A stretch of DNA of 32,308 bases, taken from the NCBI GenBank assembly GCA_945871875.1, contig CAMBYC010000022.1, forward strand, positions 1 to 32,308, in the 5' to 3' direction. Shown here in pieces: positions 24,764 through 32,308 of the stretch. Position 1 is the stretch's first letter. Each line of letters opens with the position of its first letter. The DNA is from Sphingobacterium thalpophilum (lineage in GTDB: Bacteria; Bacteroidota; Bacteroidia; Chitinophagales; Chitinophagaceae). The translations under genes were made by a program, and so were the position numbers. The notes under the pieces are model-generated. The model was not told the origin of the DNA. It did not search any database and saw only the letters and a list, made by a program, of their open reading frames with translations.

Positions 24764-25396
24764 ATGCAATCAACCGCAAAAGAAAATATACTTAGAAAAA
24801 TAAAAAAGGCACTGGAAATTCCAGTGCCTTTACCTTTTCCTGAATTAAATGCCATAAACACAATTTATCCATTCCCTTCTGATGATTTAAAAACCATTTT
24901 TACAACAGTTTTTACCAGTTTATTGGGGAAATTGCAATGGTTTGAGCATGAAGAAAATATGGTTCAACAGTTTTTATTAATGGCAGAAGCTCAGGGTTGG
25001 AAGGAAATTTACTGTGCAGAACCTCAACTGCGTGATATTTTTATAACCTATGGATTTTCAAGTTTCAGTGAAAAAAACATTGCTGATGTTGACGTTTCTA
25101 TCACATCTTGTGAAGCACTTGTTGCCCGAACTGGAACCATTTTGCTGAGTTCCAAATTGCCCGAAGGAAGAACGGCTTCAGTTTATGCACCCGTCCATGT
25201 TTGTGTGGCATTTACTCATCAAGTGGTTTATGACAATAGCGATGCTATTTTAATGATGCAAAACAAGTATCCAACACAACTTCCCACATTGTTGTGCTTT
25301 GCAACCGGACCCAGCAGAACTGCTGATATTGAAAAAACATTGGTTGTAGGGGTGCATGGACCAAAAGAAGTTTTTTGCTTAATAATTGACAAGTAA
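24764..25396 (+). CDS. lutC: LUD-domain protein, LutC/YkgG family
   Basis: The 210-residue protein begins 'TAKENILRKIKKALEIPVPLP', the usual LutC-type N-terminal helix, and continues into the LUD fold with 'DVSITSCEALVARTGTILLSS', 'VHVCVAFTHQVVYD' and 'FATGPSRTADIEKTLVVGVHGP', the last being the family hallmark. In the LutABC complex it supports L-lactate oxidation. Here it stands apart from lutB and follows ftsH by 11 bases, a position I recall for Bacteroidota LUD proteins; its true substrate may differ. A perfect 27-base inverted repeat spans codons 14-23, inside the conserved N-terminal region, so moving the start downstream would remove family sequence. Confidence 0.88.
   Translation: MQSTAKENILRKIKKALEIPVPLPFPELNAINTIYPFPSDDLKTIFTTVFTSLLGKLQWFEHEENMVQQFLLMAEAQGWKEIYCAEPQLRDIFITYGFSSFSEKNIADVDVSITSCEALVARTGTILLSSKLPEGRTASVYAPVHVCVAFTHQVVYDNSDAILMMQNKYPTQLPTLLCFATGPSRTADIEKTLVVGVHGPKEVFCLIIDK
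24805..24831 (+). terminator. Perfect 13-bp inverted repeat inside the lutC start, terminator-like
   Basis: AAAGGCACTGGAA (24805-24817) and TTCCAGTGCCTTT (24819-24831) are exact complements around a single A. As RNA the inner bases open to a small loop, giving a GC-containing stem of about 11-12 pairs followed by UUUACCUUUU. It lies 53 bases after the ftsH stop and within translated lutC codons. It could end part of the ftsH transcripts unless ribosomes translate lutC. Confidence 0.6.
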
Positions 25397-25418
25397 ATTT
25401 GTATTTCATTAGCCCACT

Positions 25419-26177
25419 ATGCATATAAATTCCGGAAAAAAAATATATTTCTTATCAGATTTTCACCTTGGAGTTCCTAACCACCAATCAAGTTTGGAAA
25501 GAGAAAAAAAGATTGTACGCTTCTTGGATTTGGCTAAACAAGATGCTGCGATGATTTTTATTGTTGGCGATTTGTTTGACTTCTGGTTTGAGTATAAAAA
25601 GGTTGTGCCAAAGGGCTTTGTACGAATTCTAGGAAAGCTTGCAGAAATTACTGACAGTGGAATACCAATTGAGTTTTTTGTTGGCAACCACGATATGTGG
25701 ATGAATGGCTATTTTGAAAATGAACTCAATATTCCTGTACATTATGAACATAAAACCTATCATTTCAATAATAAAACCTTTTTAGTTGGACATGGTGATG
25801 GTTTAGGTCCCGGAGATCATGGTTACAAATTGCTTAAAAAGATTTTTAGAAACCCTATTTGTAAGAAATTGTTCGGAATGATACCCCCTGTATTGGGAAT
25901 TGGCTTGGCAAACTATTCTAGCCAAGGTAGTAGGTCTATGACTGGTAATAGCGATGAAATATTTTTGGGTGAAGATAAAGAGTGGTTGATTCAATTTTGC
26001 AGAGAAGAATTAATGACTAACCCAATTGATTATTTTATTTTTGGTCACCGGCATCTTGCATTGGATTATCCTTTAAATGAGAAAAGTCGTTACATCAATT
26101 TAGGCGATTGGATTAAATATTATAGTTATGCAGTTTTTGATGGAAATGAACTTACTTTAAACTATTTCAAAGAATGA
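25419..26177 (+). CDS. lpxH: UDP-2,3-diacylglucosamine diphosphatase (LpxH type)
   Basis: This 252-residue calcineurin-like phosphoesterase carries all metal motifs: 'LSDFHLG' (Asp14, His16), 'VGDLFDFWFEY' (Asp51), 'VGNHDMW' (Asn90, His91), 'VGHGDG' (His125) and 'FGHRH' (His210, His212). The 'GDLFDFWFEY' form and the 'GPGDHGYKLLKKIFRNP' segment fit LpxH, which makes lipid X in lipid A synthesis on the cytoplasmic face of the inner membrane. Bacteroidota often encode more than one LpxH-like protein, so a related phosphatase activity is possible. Its last codons overlap the next gene by 4 bases (ATGA). Confidence 0.85.
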   Translation: MHINSGKKIYFLSDFHLGVPNHQSSLEREKKIVRFLDLAKQDAAMIFIVGDLFDFWFEYKKVVPKGFVRILGKLAEITDSGIPIEFFVGNHDMWMNGYFENELNIPVHYEHKTYHFNNKTFLVGHGDGLGPGDHGYKLLKKIFRNPICKKLFGMIPPVLGIGLANYSSQGSRSMTGNSDEIFLGEDKEWLIQFCREELMTNPIDYFIFGHRHLALDYPLNEKSRYINLGDWIKYYSYAVFDGNELTLNYFKE

Positions 26178-26992
26178 AATTTATAATCAATATAATATTT
26201 ATCGTATTGCTGTTTCCTGTTTTGCTTTTTGCACAGAAGCAACCATTGAAATTGGTGCAAACAATTCAAGGAGATTTTTCGCTTTTCTCAGCAGACAATC
26301 TTGGAAATTTATATTTATTACAAAAAAACGACCAGTTCAAAAAAAGAAATCCGCAAGGCGATTCAATGGGCGTTTTTAATGATGTAAGACGGTTTGGGAA
26401 AGTTTCATCTATAAATACATCCAATCCTTTGCGAACAATTGTTTTTTATAAGGATTATAGAAATATCGTGATGCTCGATCGTTTCTTCAGTGTAGTAAAT
26501 GTAATCGATTTAAGAAAGCAAAACCTTTTTCAAGTAAGTACAATTGGCAACTCTTTTGACAATAATCTTTGGATTTTTGACGAGCAGGAAAGTAAGTTGA
26601 AAAAAATTGGAGAAGACGGAAAGAAAATTATGGAAACCTCAGATCTAAGGGTTGGACTAGGCGAAGCAATAACTCCTGCGTATTTAGCAGATCAAAATGG
26701 CTTTGTTTATGTTTATGATCCCAAAAAGGGGATGTTTGTATTTGATTATTATGGAGCGTTAAAAACCAAAATTGCTTTATTGGATTGGAAAGATGTTCAA
26801 GTTATTGGCAATTCCATTTTTGGAAGAAAAGACAGCTCTTTAGTCTATTACGAAACAGGAAGTTTACAATTAAAAACAATCATTTTACCTAAAGAAATTC
26901 AAGAATCTACAAAAATGATTGTAATCCCTGGATTTTTGTTTTTTCTAACACAACATGGAATATTAAAATTTACGTTAAGGATTTATGAATGA
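26174..26992 (+). CDS. Secreted protein of unknown function, possibly beta-propeller
   Basis: I do not recognise this 272-residue protein. It has a signal peptide ('IINIIFIVLLFPVLLFAQ') and should be periplasmic or outer-membrane associated. The mature part shows spaced strand-like units such as 'SLFSADNLGNLYLLQKND', 'GNSFDNNLWIFDEQESKLKKIGEDGK' and 'LADQNGFVYVYDPKKGMFVFDYYGALKTKI', resembling the strand-turn pattern of beta-propeller sensor or scaffold proteins. It has no cysteine and no catalytic motif. It overlaps lpxH by 4 bases and mscS by 8, so the three are probably translated together. Confidence 0.8.
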   Translation: MKFIINIIFIVLLFPVLLFAQKQPLKLVQTIQGDFSLFSADNLGNLYLLQKNDQFKKRNPQGDSMGVFNDVRRFGKVSSINTSNPLRTIVFYKDYRNIVMLDRFFSVVNVIDLRKQNLFQVSTIGNSFDNNLWIFDEQESKLKKIGEDGKKIMETSDLRVGLGEAITPAYLADQNGFVYVYDPKKGMFVFDYYGALKTKIALLDWKDVQVIGNSIFGRKDSSLVYYETGSLQLKTIILPKEIQESTKMIVIPGFLFFLTQHGILKFTLRIYE

Positions 26993-28076
26993 GTTGAATT
27001 GGAATAGATTGTTTTTAGATAATTATTTATCACAATATTTCATAGTTGCGAGCATAGTTTTATTCACATTTACTATTAAAAAGTATGTAGGACAATTAGT
27101 AGCCAAATTGTTCTACAAGTTTTTGAAACGATTTGGAAAAAAGGTTGATGATAAATCATTTTCTCCCATTGTATTAAAGCGATTAGAACTATTTTTATTT
27201 CTAATAATAGCTTTTTCAGCAATTGATAGTTTAAATTTTCCTAAGGTTCTAAATACCGTAATTTTTAAAACCGATACAAAAACAATAGCTAATTCTATTG
27301 AATTAGGCATTTTAATCATTGTGTTTTTTTCCTTGTTTTTGCGATTTATAGACTATTTGGCAGGTGTTTTGGAAAGTAATGCAAAATTAGATTTAGCCGA
27401 AGACAACCAGTTGATCGTATTTTTTAAAGATTTTTTAAAAGTTATTGTTGTTATAATTGGGTTTTTAACAATTTTACAATTTGTTTTCCAACAAAATATT
27501 TCTCAAATATTAGCGGGTTTAAGTATTGTTGGTGCTGCAATAGCACTTTCTGCAAGGGAAAGTTTAGAAAATTTAATTGCCTCTTTTATAATCTTCTTTG
27601 ATAAGCCATTTGTAACTGGAGATTTGCTAAAAGTTAATAATATAACAGGATTTGTTGAAAAAATTGGATTGCGCAGCACACGCATTAGGACATTAGAAAA
27701 AACTACTGTCTCAGTTCCCAATAAGCAAATGGTTGACAGTGTTGTAGACAATTTAAGTCTTCGCACACACAGAAGATGCGAAATTAAACTCGAAATTGAA
27801 TCAGAAACTTCTTCTACCGTTTTAGAGTCCTTATTAAATAAGTGCAAAGAGTTGCTTAAAGTAGAAGAAATAACAGATTCTTCTGTTTTTTTAAGTGATA
27901 TCACACCTTCATCATTGGTAATATCAATAGAGTTTTTTACAACTCCTATAGCGATTAAAGAGTATTTTTTGGTAAAACAAACAATAAACTTAAAACTATT
28001 ACAAACCTTAGAAGGTTTATCCATTAAAATTGCAGGAAATCAAAAGGAAATTAAACTTTCTGTAAATCAGCAGTGA
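26985..28076 (+). CDS. MscS-family mechanosensitive ion channel
   Basis: The 363-residue protein has about four to five membrane segments; the last is the pore helix 'ISQILAGLSIVGAAIALSARESLENLIASF', which matches the MscS TM3 pattern of small residues. The beta domain follows with 'FDKPFVTGDLLKVNNITGFVEKIGLRSTRIRTLEKTTVSVPNKQMVDSVVDNLS'. Such channels release solutes on osmotic downshock. The N-terminal region has extra helices compared with E. coli MscS. The start overlaps the unknown secreted protein gene by 8 bases, and the 3' end overlaps the opposite merR gene by 26 bases. Confidence 0.92.
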   Translation: MNELNWNRLFLDNYLSQYFIVASIVLFTFTIKKYVGQLVAKLFYKFLKRFGKKVDDKSFSPIVLKRLELFLFLIIAFSAIDSLNFPKVLNTVIFKTDTKTIANSIELGILIIVFFSLFLRFIDYLAGVLESNAKLDLAEDNQLIVFFKDFLKVIVVIIGFLTILQFVFQQNISQILAGLSIVGAAIALSARESLENLIASFIIFFDKPFVTGDLLKVNNITGFVEKIGLRSTRIRTLEKTTVSVPNKQMVDSVVDNLSLRTHRRCEIKLEIESETSSTVLESLLNKCKELLKVEEITDSSVFLSDITPSSLVISIEFFTTPIAIKEYFLVKQTINLKLLQTLEGLSIKIAGNQKEIKLSVNQQ

Positions 28077-28851
28077 TTTGTAATAAAAAATGCTTTAACT
28101 GTTGCAATTGATTGATTACTTCAAATTTTTCTGAAGATTTTTTATTGTTGCGGAGATAATCTTTAGCTCCTTCAATTGTATATTTTTTCTCTCTAAGAAG
28201 GTGGTAAATCAATTGAACATTTTTAACATCATCTGCTTTAAAAAGACGATCGCCTTTGCCGTTTTTATGCGGTTTTATATTATCAAATTCATTTTCCCAA
28301 TATCTTATTAAAGAAGTATTCACCTTAAACATTAACGCAACTTCTCCGATGCTGTAATATCTTTTGGTATAAAGTTTATCGTCTTCAGGAATTTCAGGGT
28401 TATAACTTCCCGATTTATCTTCAGTTACCTTAATATTTTTATTGCTTTTTCTTGTGGTTTTTTGCTTTTCTTGCGGTTTTTCCTGAATAATTAATGTAGA
28501 TTTTTTTTCAAGCTGTTCACTAATCGTTTCGCTTGCTATAAATTCAAAAGGTTTTTCATTTTCAATCAATGGAATGGGTAAAGATTGTTGAAGTGAATTC
28601 TTTTGATCTATAATAGTATTCGGTTCAGCTTGTGGTTGAATTAAACTATTCTTTTGGATTTTAGGTTTTCCAACATTAATCTTTTCAGCTTCAATTTTTA
28701 AAATGTTTCTATTTTTTGGAGCTTCAACTGGTTCGGTCATAATAACAGAGGGTGGCACCAATTTCCTTGGCATCCTAACTATTATTGCAGGCGAAGACTG
28801 TTTAGATGGTTCCACCACGTAATCAAGAAAAAGTTCTAGTTGTTGTAGCAT
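28051..28851 (-). CDS. MerR-family regulator with long N-terminal extension
   Basis: The 266-residue protein has its MerR helix-turn-helix near the C-terminus, about residues 162-235: 'YYSIGEVALMFKVNTSLIRYWENEF', the wing 'NGKGDRLFKADDVKNVQLIYHLLREKKYTIEGAKDYLRNN'. MerR domains are usually N-terminal; here about 160 polar, lysine- and glutamate-rich residues precede it and are probably disordered. A short helical tail ('INQLQQLKHFLLQITADLQ') may mediate dimerisation. No metal-binding cysteines exist, so the ligand is unknown. A related architecture is common in Bacteroidota near M23 peptidase and alaS genes, as far as I recall. Its 3' end overlaps mscS. Confidence 0.85.
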   Translation of the reverse strand: MLQQLELFLDYVVEPSKQSSPAIIVRMPRKLVPPSVIMTEPVEAPKNRNILKIEAEKINVGKPKIQKNSLIQPQAEPNTIIDQKNSLQQSLPIPLIENEKPFEFIASETISEQLEKKSTLIIQEKPQEKQKTTRKSNKNIKVTEDKSGSYNPEIPEDDKLYTKRYYSIGEVALMFKVNTSLIRYWENEFDNIKPHKNGKGDRLFKADDVKNVQLIYHLLREKKYTIEGAKDYLRNNKKSSEKFEVINQLQQLKHFLLQITADLQKV

Positions 28852-28932
28852 TAATGCAAAGTAAAACCATCGATTTATAATAGTTAATAAACTTTATGCA
28901 CAAAAATGTTGGTCAAATGTGTATTATTTATG

Positions 28933-29904
28933 TTAGTCGAAGCTTTGGTTATTTGCAGTAGCCATTTTAAGGATTCTTTGGTATTCTTCTGGAGATAAAT
29001 CGTTGTAAAAGAAATAAATAGGATCTAAAGTGCGACCAGATTTGTGCACTTCATAATGGAGATGTGGACCAGTTGATTTACCAGTTGTTCCAACCCAACC
29101 GATAACTTGTCCTCGTTTAACCATTTGTCCTATTTTTGTTTTAATACGATACATGTGACCATACAAAGTTTCGTATCCAAATCCATGTGAAATAACAACA
29201 TGGTTTCCAAATCCATTGCCTAAGTTACCAGCAGTAATTACACGGCCATTTGCAGTAGCATAAACTGGAGTACCCTGAGGGGCTGAAAAATCTAATCCAG
29301 CATGAAACTTAGGGGTTTTATACAATGGGTCTATTCGAGTTCCAAAAAATGATGCAAGCCTTCTAAGGTTTTTGTTTCCAACAGGTTGAATGGCTGGAGT
29401 TGCAGCCAATAATTTTTCTTTATTCTTGATCATTCCTTCTATTTCTATATAAGAATCTTCTTGATGGCGGCTGCGAGTAACCATCATATTTAATGTATTG
29501 ATGATTGAATTGATCAATTCATCACCGTCCATTGAAGCTATAATACGAGCTTGTTGTTCTTTTTCGCTTTGTTTTTGGCGGGCACTATCTGGTAATGGAT
29601 CTGCCTCAAAAATAGAACGATAAACTTCATTGTCTTTAGTTTCTAGTTCTCTCAATCTACGATCCAATTCTTGTGTCTTTTTTTGAAGAAACACCATTTG
29701 TTGTTTAGATTGATCATATTGAAGACGCAACAACTTCTCTTTAGGGGAATCAAAATATTGAAATGCAACGGAAACAATCAATAATGCAGAAACTATTGCG
29801 GCAGCAATAAAACCTATAATACGAAACAGCTTTTGGTGCCAAGGCAATACCAATCGCTCATACCTTAAGGTCTGTGGATTATAATAAAATTTTTCTTTCT
29901 TCAT
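28933..29904 (-). CDS. Membrane-anchored M23 peptidase with coiled coil
   Basis: A cytoplasmic stretch 'KEKFYYNPQTLRYERL' precedes one membrane helix ('IIGFIAAAIVSALLIVSVAFQYF'), a periplasmic coiled coil of about 40 residues rich in Gln, Glu and Arg, and a LytM domain with 'KFHAGLDFSAPQGTPVYATANGRV' and 'GKSTGPHLHYEVHKSGRTLDP', which keep the zinc ligands. It probably cuts peptidoglycan crosslinks during growth or division; coiled-coil M23 proteins can also activate amidases. The track ORF starts at a TTG; I prefer the ATG at 29904, giving 323 residues. It is divergent from alaS. Confidence 0.9.
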   Translation of the reverse strand: MKKEKFYYNPQTLRYERLVLPWHQKLFRIIGFIAAAIVSALLIVSVAFQYFDSPKEKLLRLQYDQSKQQMVFLQKKTQELDRRLRELETKDNEVYRSIFEADPLPDSARQKQSEKEQQARIIASMDGDELINSIINTLNMMVTRSRHQEDSYIEIEGMIKNKEKLLAATPAIQPVGNKNLRRLASFFGTRIDPLYKTPKFHAGLDFSAPQGTPVYATANGRVITAGNLGNGFGNHVVISHGFGYETLYGHMYRIKTKIGQMVKRGQVIGWVGTTGKSTGPHLHYEVHKSGRTLDPIYFFYNDLSPEEYQRILKMATANNQSFD

Positions 29905-30007
29905 AACTCCCAATTATTGGTAGTGTACAATGGTTAATGGTAGAGAAGATATGCTTAATTTCATTATTCAAATAAGTATAGTGGCTAAATACCCCGTTGA
30001 AATAATG

Positions 30008-30015
30008 TATTTTTG
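30008..30015 (+). promoter_or_regulatory. Candidate -7 element upstream of alaS
   Basis: TATTTTTG matches TAnnTTTG exactly and would give a leader of about 70 bases before the alaS ATG. No clear -33 element is seen at the expected distance, and such matches arise by chance in AT-rich DNA. Confidence 0.35.
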
Positions 30016-30038
30016 CTATCAATTTAATTGTTTAGACA

Positions 30039-30067
30039 CAAATATAGCCTATTGCTTGGCAAATTTA
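30039..30067 (-). promoter_or_regulatory. Two candidate -7 elements for the divergent M23 gene
   Basis: On the minus strand TATATTTG (30039-30046) and TAAATTTG (30060-30067) both match TAnnTTTG. They lie 135-165 bases upstream of the peptidase start. Neither has a well-placed -33 element, so one or both may be chance. Confidence 0.3.
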
Positions 30068-30092
30068 GCTATAAAATAAACGAATTTAAGAT

Positions 30093-32308
30093 ATGACTTC
30101 TGCAGAAATTAGACATCATTTTTTATCATTTTTTGCTTCTCATCAACACCAAATTGTTCCGTCGGCACCAATAGTTATCAAAAATGATCCAACACTTTTG
30201 TTTACAAATGCTGGAATGAATCCGTTTAAAGATTTCTTTTTGGGCAACCGCGTATCCCCTTATTCACGTGTAACTGATACTCAAAAATGCCTTCGTGTAA
30301 GTGGAAAACACAACGATTTGGAAGAAGTAGGAGTTGATACCTACCACCACACAATGTTTGAAATGTTGGGCAATTGGAGTTTTGGTGATTATTTTAAAAA
30401 AGAAGCCATCGAATGGAGTTGGAAATTGCTTACAGAAGTTTACGGTATTTCACCCGATAAATTATACATCACCATTTTTGAAGGAGATGTAGCTGAAAAT
30501 ATCCCAAAAGACGAAGAAGCTTTAATAGAATGGCGGAAATGGGTTGCAGAAGATCGTATTTTGTTGGGCAAAAAGAAAGACAATTTCTGGGAAATGGGCG
30601 ATACTGGTCCTTGCGGACCTTGCTCTGAAATACATGTAGATTGCCGTTCAGAAGAAGAAAAATTATTAATTCCAGGAGCAACATTGGTAAATGCCGATCA
30701 CCCTCAAGTTATAGAAATTTGGAACAATGTATTCATTCAATTCAATAGATTAAAAAACGGAACTTTAGAGCCACTTCCTGCAAAACATGTTGATACTGGA
30801 ATGGGGCTAGAACGCCTAGTTAGGGTTTTACAAGGAAAACAATCAAATTATGACACCGATTTGTTTACCGGAACAATTGCTACAACAGAAAAAATAACTG
30901 GAAAACAATATCAATTTACTGATTCCAAAAAAGATATCGCTTTTAGAGTAATTGCAGATCATATTCGTGCCATTGCATTTACCATTGCTGATGGACAATT
31001 ACCGGCTAATACAGGTGCTGGATATGTAATCAGACGAATTCTTAGAAGAGCGGTAAGGTATTATTTCTCTTATCTCGATTACAAACAGCCTTTGTTGTTT
31101 GCACTTATGCCTCAACTTGCCGAACAGTTTAAAGATGTTTTTCCAGAATTGATCCAACAAATAGATTTCGTAACCAAAGTGGTTAAAGAAGAAGAATTAT
31201 CATTTTTAAATACGCTAGACAAAGGGTTAAAGAAAATTGGTGAATTAATCCAACCAGAATTAGAAGATAAAACCATTAAAGGTTCTTCAGCGTTTGAATT
31301 GTTGGATACTTATGGATTTCCAATAGATTTAACTCGATTGATTGCCCGTGAAAATGGATTTGACGTTGATGAGGCAGGTTTTGAAGAGGAAATGCTTCGC
31401 CAAAAATCTAGAAGCAGAGCTGCAACAGCAATAGATTCTGATGATTGGATTGTATTGGAAGATACAAATGCTTCAAGTTTTGTAGGTTACAATCAAACAG
31501 AAATCAATACATCCATTGTAAAATATCGAAAAGTAAAAGAAAAAGGAAAACAAAGTTTTCAAGTGGTTTTGAAAGAAACCCCTTTTTATGCAGAAAGCGG
31601 CGGACAAACAGGTGATAAAGGTTGGATTGTAATTGGCAAAAAGTCTTACTCAGTTGTTGATACCAAAAAGGAAAACAACCTCAGTTTGCACATAATGCCG
31701 GATTTTCCGCCTGAACCGGAACTCAATGTGTTTGCAAAAATCAATACAGCTTTGCGGAAAGCCACAACATTGCACCATTCTGCAACACATTTGCTTCATG
31801 CTGCTTTAAGGCAGGTATTAGGAAACCATGTTGCTCAAAAAGGCTCTATGGTAAATGACGAAACCCTACGTTTCGATTTCTCTCATTTTGCCAAAATGTC
31901 TGATGAAGAAATCGCATCAATTGAATCAATCGTTAACCTAAAAATCAGAGAAAATATACCAGTAGTAATTCGTGAAATGCCAAAAGATGAGGCTTTACAA
32001 CTCGGTGCAATGGCTTTGTTTGGAGAAAAATATGGCGACTTGGTAAGAGTAGTTGTTATGGACAATCAGTTTTCAACAGAACTTTGCGGAGGAACACACG
32101 TTGCATCAACTGGTGAATTGGGTTATTTTACCATTACTTCTGAATCTGCAGTAGCTGCAGGGGTAAGAAGGGTAGAAGCAGTTTGCGGAAAACCTGCTGA
32201 AAACTATCTCATCGATCAAATATCTACACTTAAAGCAATAAAAGCCAGTTTTAAAAATCCAAAGGATATACTTAAATCTGTTAGCAATTTGTTTCAAGAA
32301 AATGCAGA
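30093..32308 (+). CDS. alaS: Alanyl-tRNA synthetase, 3' end outside window
   Basis: I translated this frame by hand; the ORF track omits it because it runs off the right edge. It begins 'MTSAEIRHHFLSFFASHQH' and gives about 738 codons of an expected 870 or so. The class II catalytic core shows 'LFTNAGMNPFKDFFLG' and 'TGPCGPCSEIHVD', then 'KHVDTGMGLERLVRVLQG'. The editing domain has 'LHHSATHLLHAALRQVLG' (HxxxH) and 'TELCGGTHVASTG' (Cys and His), the zinc site that clears Ser- and Gly-tRNA(Ala). The C-Ala domain is outside the window. It is divergent from the M23 peptidase gene. Confidence 0.97.
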   Translation, partial: MTSAEIRHHFLSFFASHQHQIVPSAPIVIKNDPTLLFTNAGMNPFKDFFLGNRVSPYSRVTDTQKCLRVSGKHNDLEEVGVDTYHHTMFEMLGNWSFGDYFKKEAIEWSWKLLTEVYGISPDKLYITIFEGDVAENIPKDEEALIEWRKWVAEDRILLGKKKDNFWEMGDTGPCGPCSEIHVDCRSEEEKLLIPGATLVNADHPQVIEIWNNVFIQFNRLKNGTLEPLPAKHVDTGMGLERLVRVLQGKQSNYDTDLFTGTIATTEKITGKQYQFTDSKKDIAFRVIADHIRAIAFTIADGQLPANTGAGYVIRRILRRAVRYYFSYLDYKQPLLFALMPQLAEQFKDVFPELIQQIDFVTKVVKEEELSFLNTLDKGLKKIGELIQPELEDKTIKGSSAFELLDTYGFPIDLTRLIARENGFDVDEAGFEEEMLRQKSRSRAATAIDSDDWIVLEDTNASSFVGYNQTEINTSIVKYRKVKEKGKQSFQVVLKETPFYAESGGQTGDKGWIVIGKKSYSVVDTKKENNLSLHIMPDFPPEPELNVFAKINTALRKATTLHHSATHLLHAALRQVLGNHVAQKGSMVNDETLRFDFSHFAKMSDEEIASIESIVNLKIRENIPVVIREMPKDEALQLGAMALFGEKYGDLVRVVVMDNQFSTELCGGTHVASTGELGYFTITSESAVAAGVRRVEAVCGKPAENYLIDQISTLKAIKASFKNPKDILKSVSNLFQENA

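Noticed and set aside
24764-24831. lutC starting downstream of the hairpin, making it a plain ftsH terminator
   Set aside because: The residues before and across the hairpin (AKENILRKIKKAL) match the normal LutC-family N-terminus, so the hairpin is within coding sequence.
27503-28024. 173-residue minus-strand ORF
   Set aside because: It is antisense to mscS, which has clear family motifs; this frame has none.

Overview
The window is a low-GC chromosomal segment of a member of the Bacteroidota, probably a Chitinophagales/Sphingobacteriales-type lineage. Support comes from adjacent gldE and gldD gliding-motility genes, the neighbourhood HU / mutY / gldE / gldD, a birA-rsfS-ftsH-LUD neighbourhood, a 940-residue CarB without its C-terminal regulatory domain, near absence of Shine-Dalgarno sequences, and TAnnTTTG-type promoter elements. 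Most genes are housekeeping. The lineage below phylum level is an inference.

Left edge (1-2089): a long open frame, missing from the ORF track because it runs off the window, encodes at least 589 residues of a TerB_N/TerB_C-type protein. This looks like the edge of an accessory module that continues to the left. A 322-bp AT-rich gap separates it from the core genes.

2090-5049 (minus): HU-family DNA-binding protein, a membrane-anchored TPR protein, a 31-residue extremely basic microprotein (also missing from the ORF track) and RNase G. A terminator-like hairpin lies between the last two. 5205-11702 (plus): mutY, gldE, gldD, a DUF3109 cysteine-rich protein, the LutB iron-sulfur subunit and a polysaccharide-deacetylase-like protein. 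The ssb gene often found between mutY and gldE in this phylum is absent here.

11851-18957 (minus): carB, comEC (without a metallo-beta-lactamase domain), purH and an EamA transporter. The flanking convergent spacers consist of dispersed and tandem repeats that run into the stop codons of neighbouring genes. carB and purH each have a TACCTTTGC promoter core. 19132-21287 (plus): an M23 peptidase and a Bcp peroxiredoxin, convergent with birA (minus).

22175-28076 (plus): rsfS, ftsH, lutC (LUD domain), lpxH, an unrecognised secreted protein and an MscS channel, tightly packed and partly overlapping. A perfect 13-bp inverted repeat lies inside the start of lutC. merR (minus) overlaps mscS tail to tail, followed by a membrane-anchored M23 peptidase (minus), divergent from alaS (plus), which runs off the right edge.

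The best leads for new biology are the TerB_N/TerB_C protein, the basic microprotein (possibly a Bacteroidota-specific ribosomal protein), the intragenic terminator-like hairpin in lutC, the repeats placed at stop codons, and the overlapping lpxH-unknown-mscS trio. No tRNA, rRNA, CRISPR array, insertion sequence or phage gene was seen.
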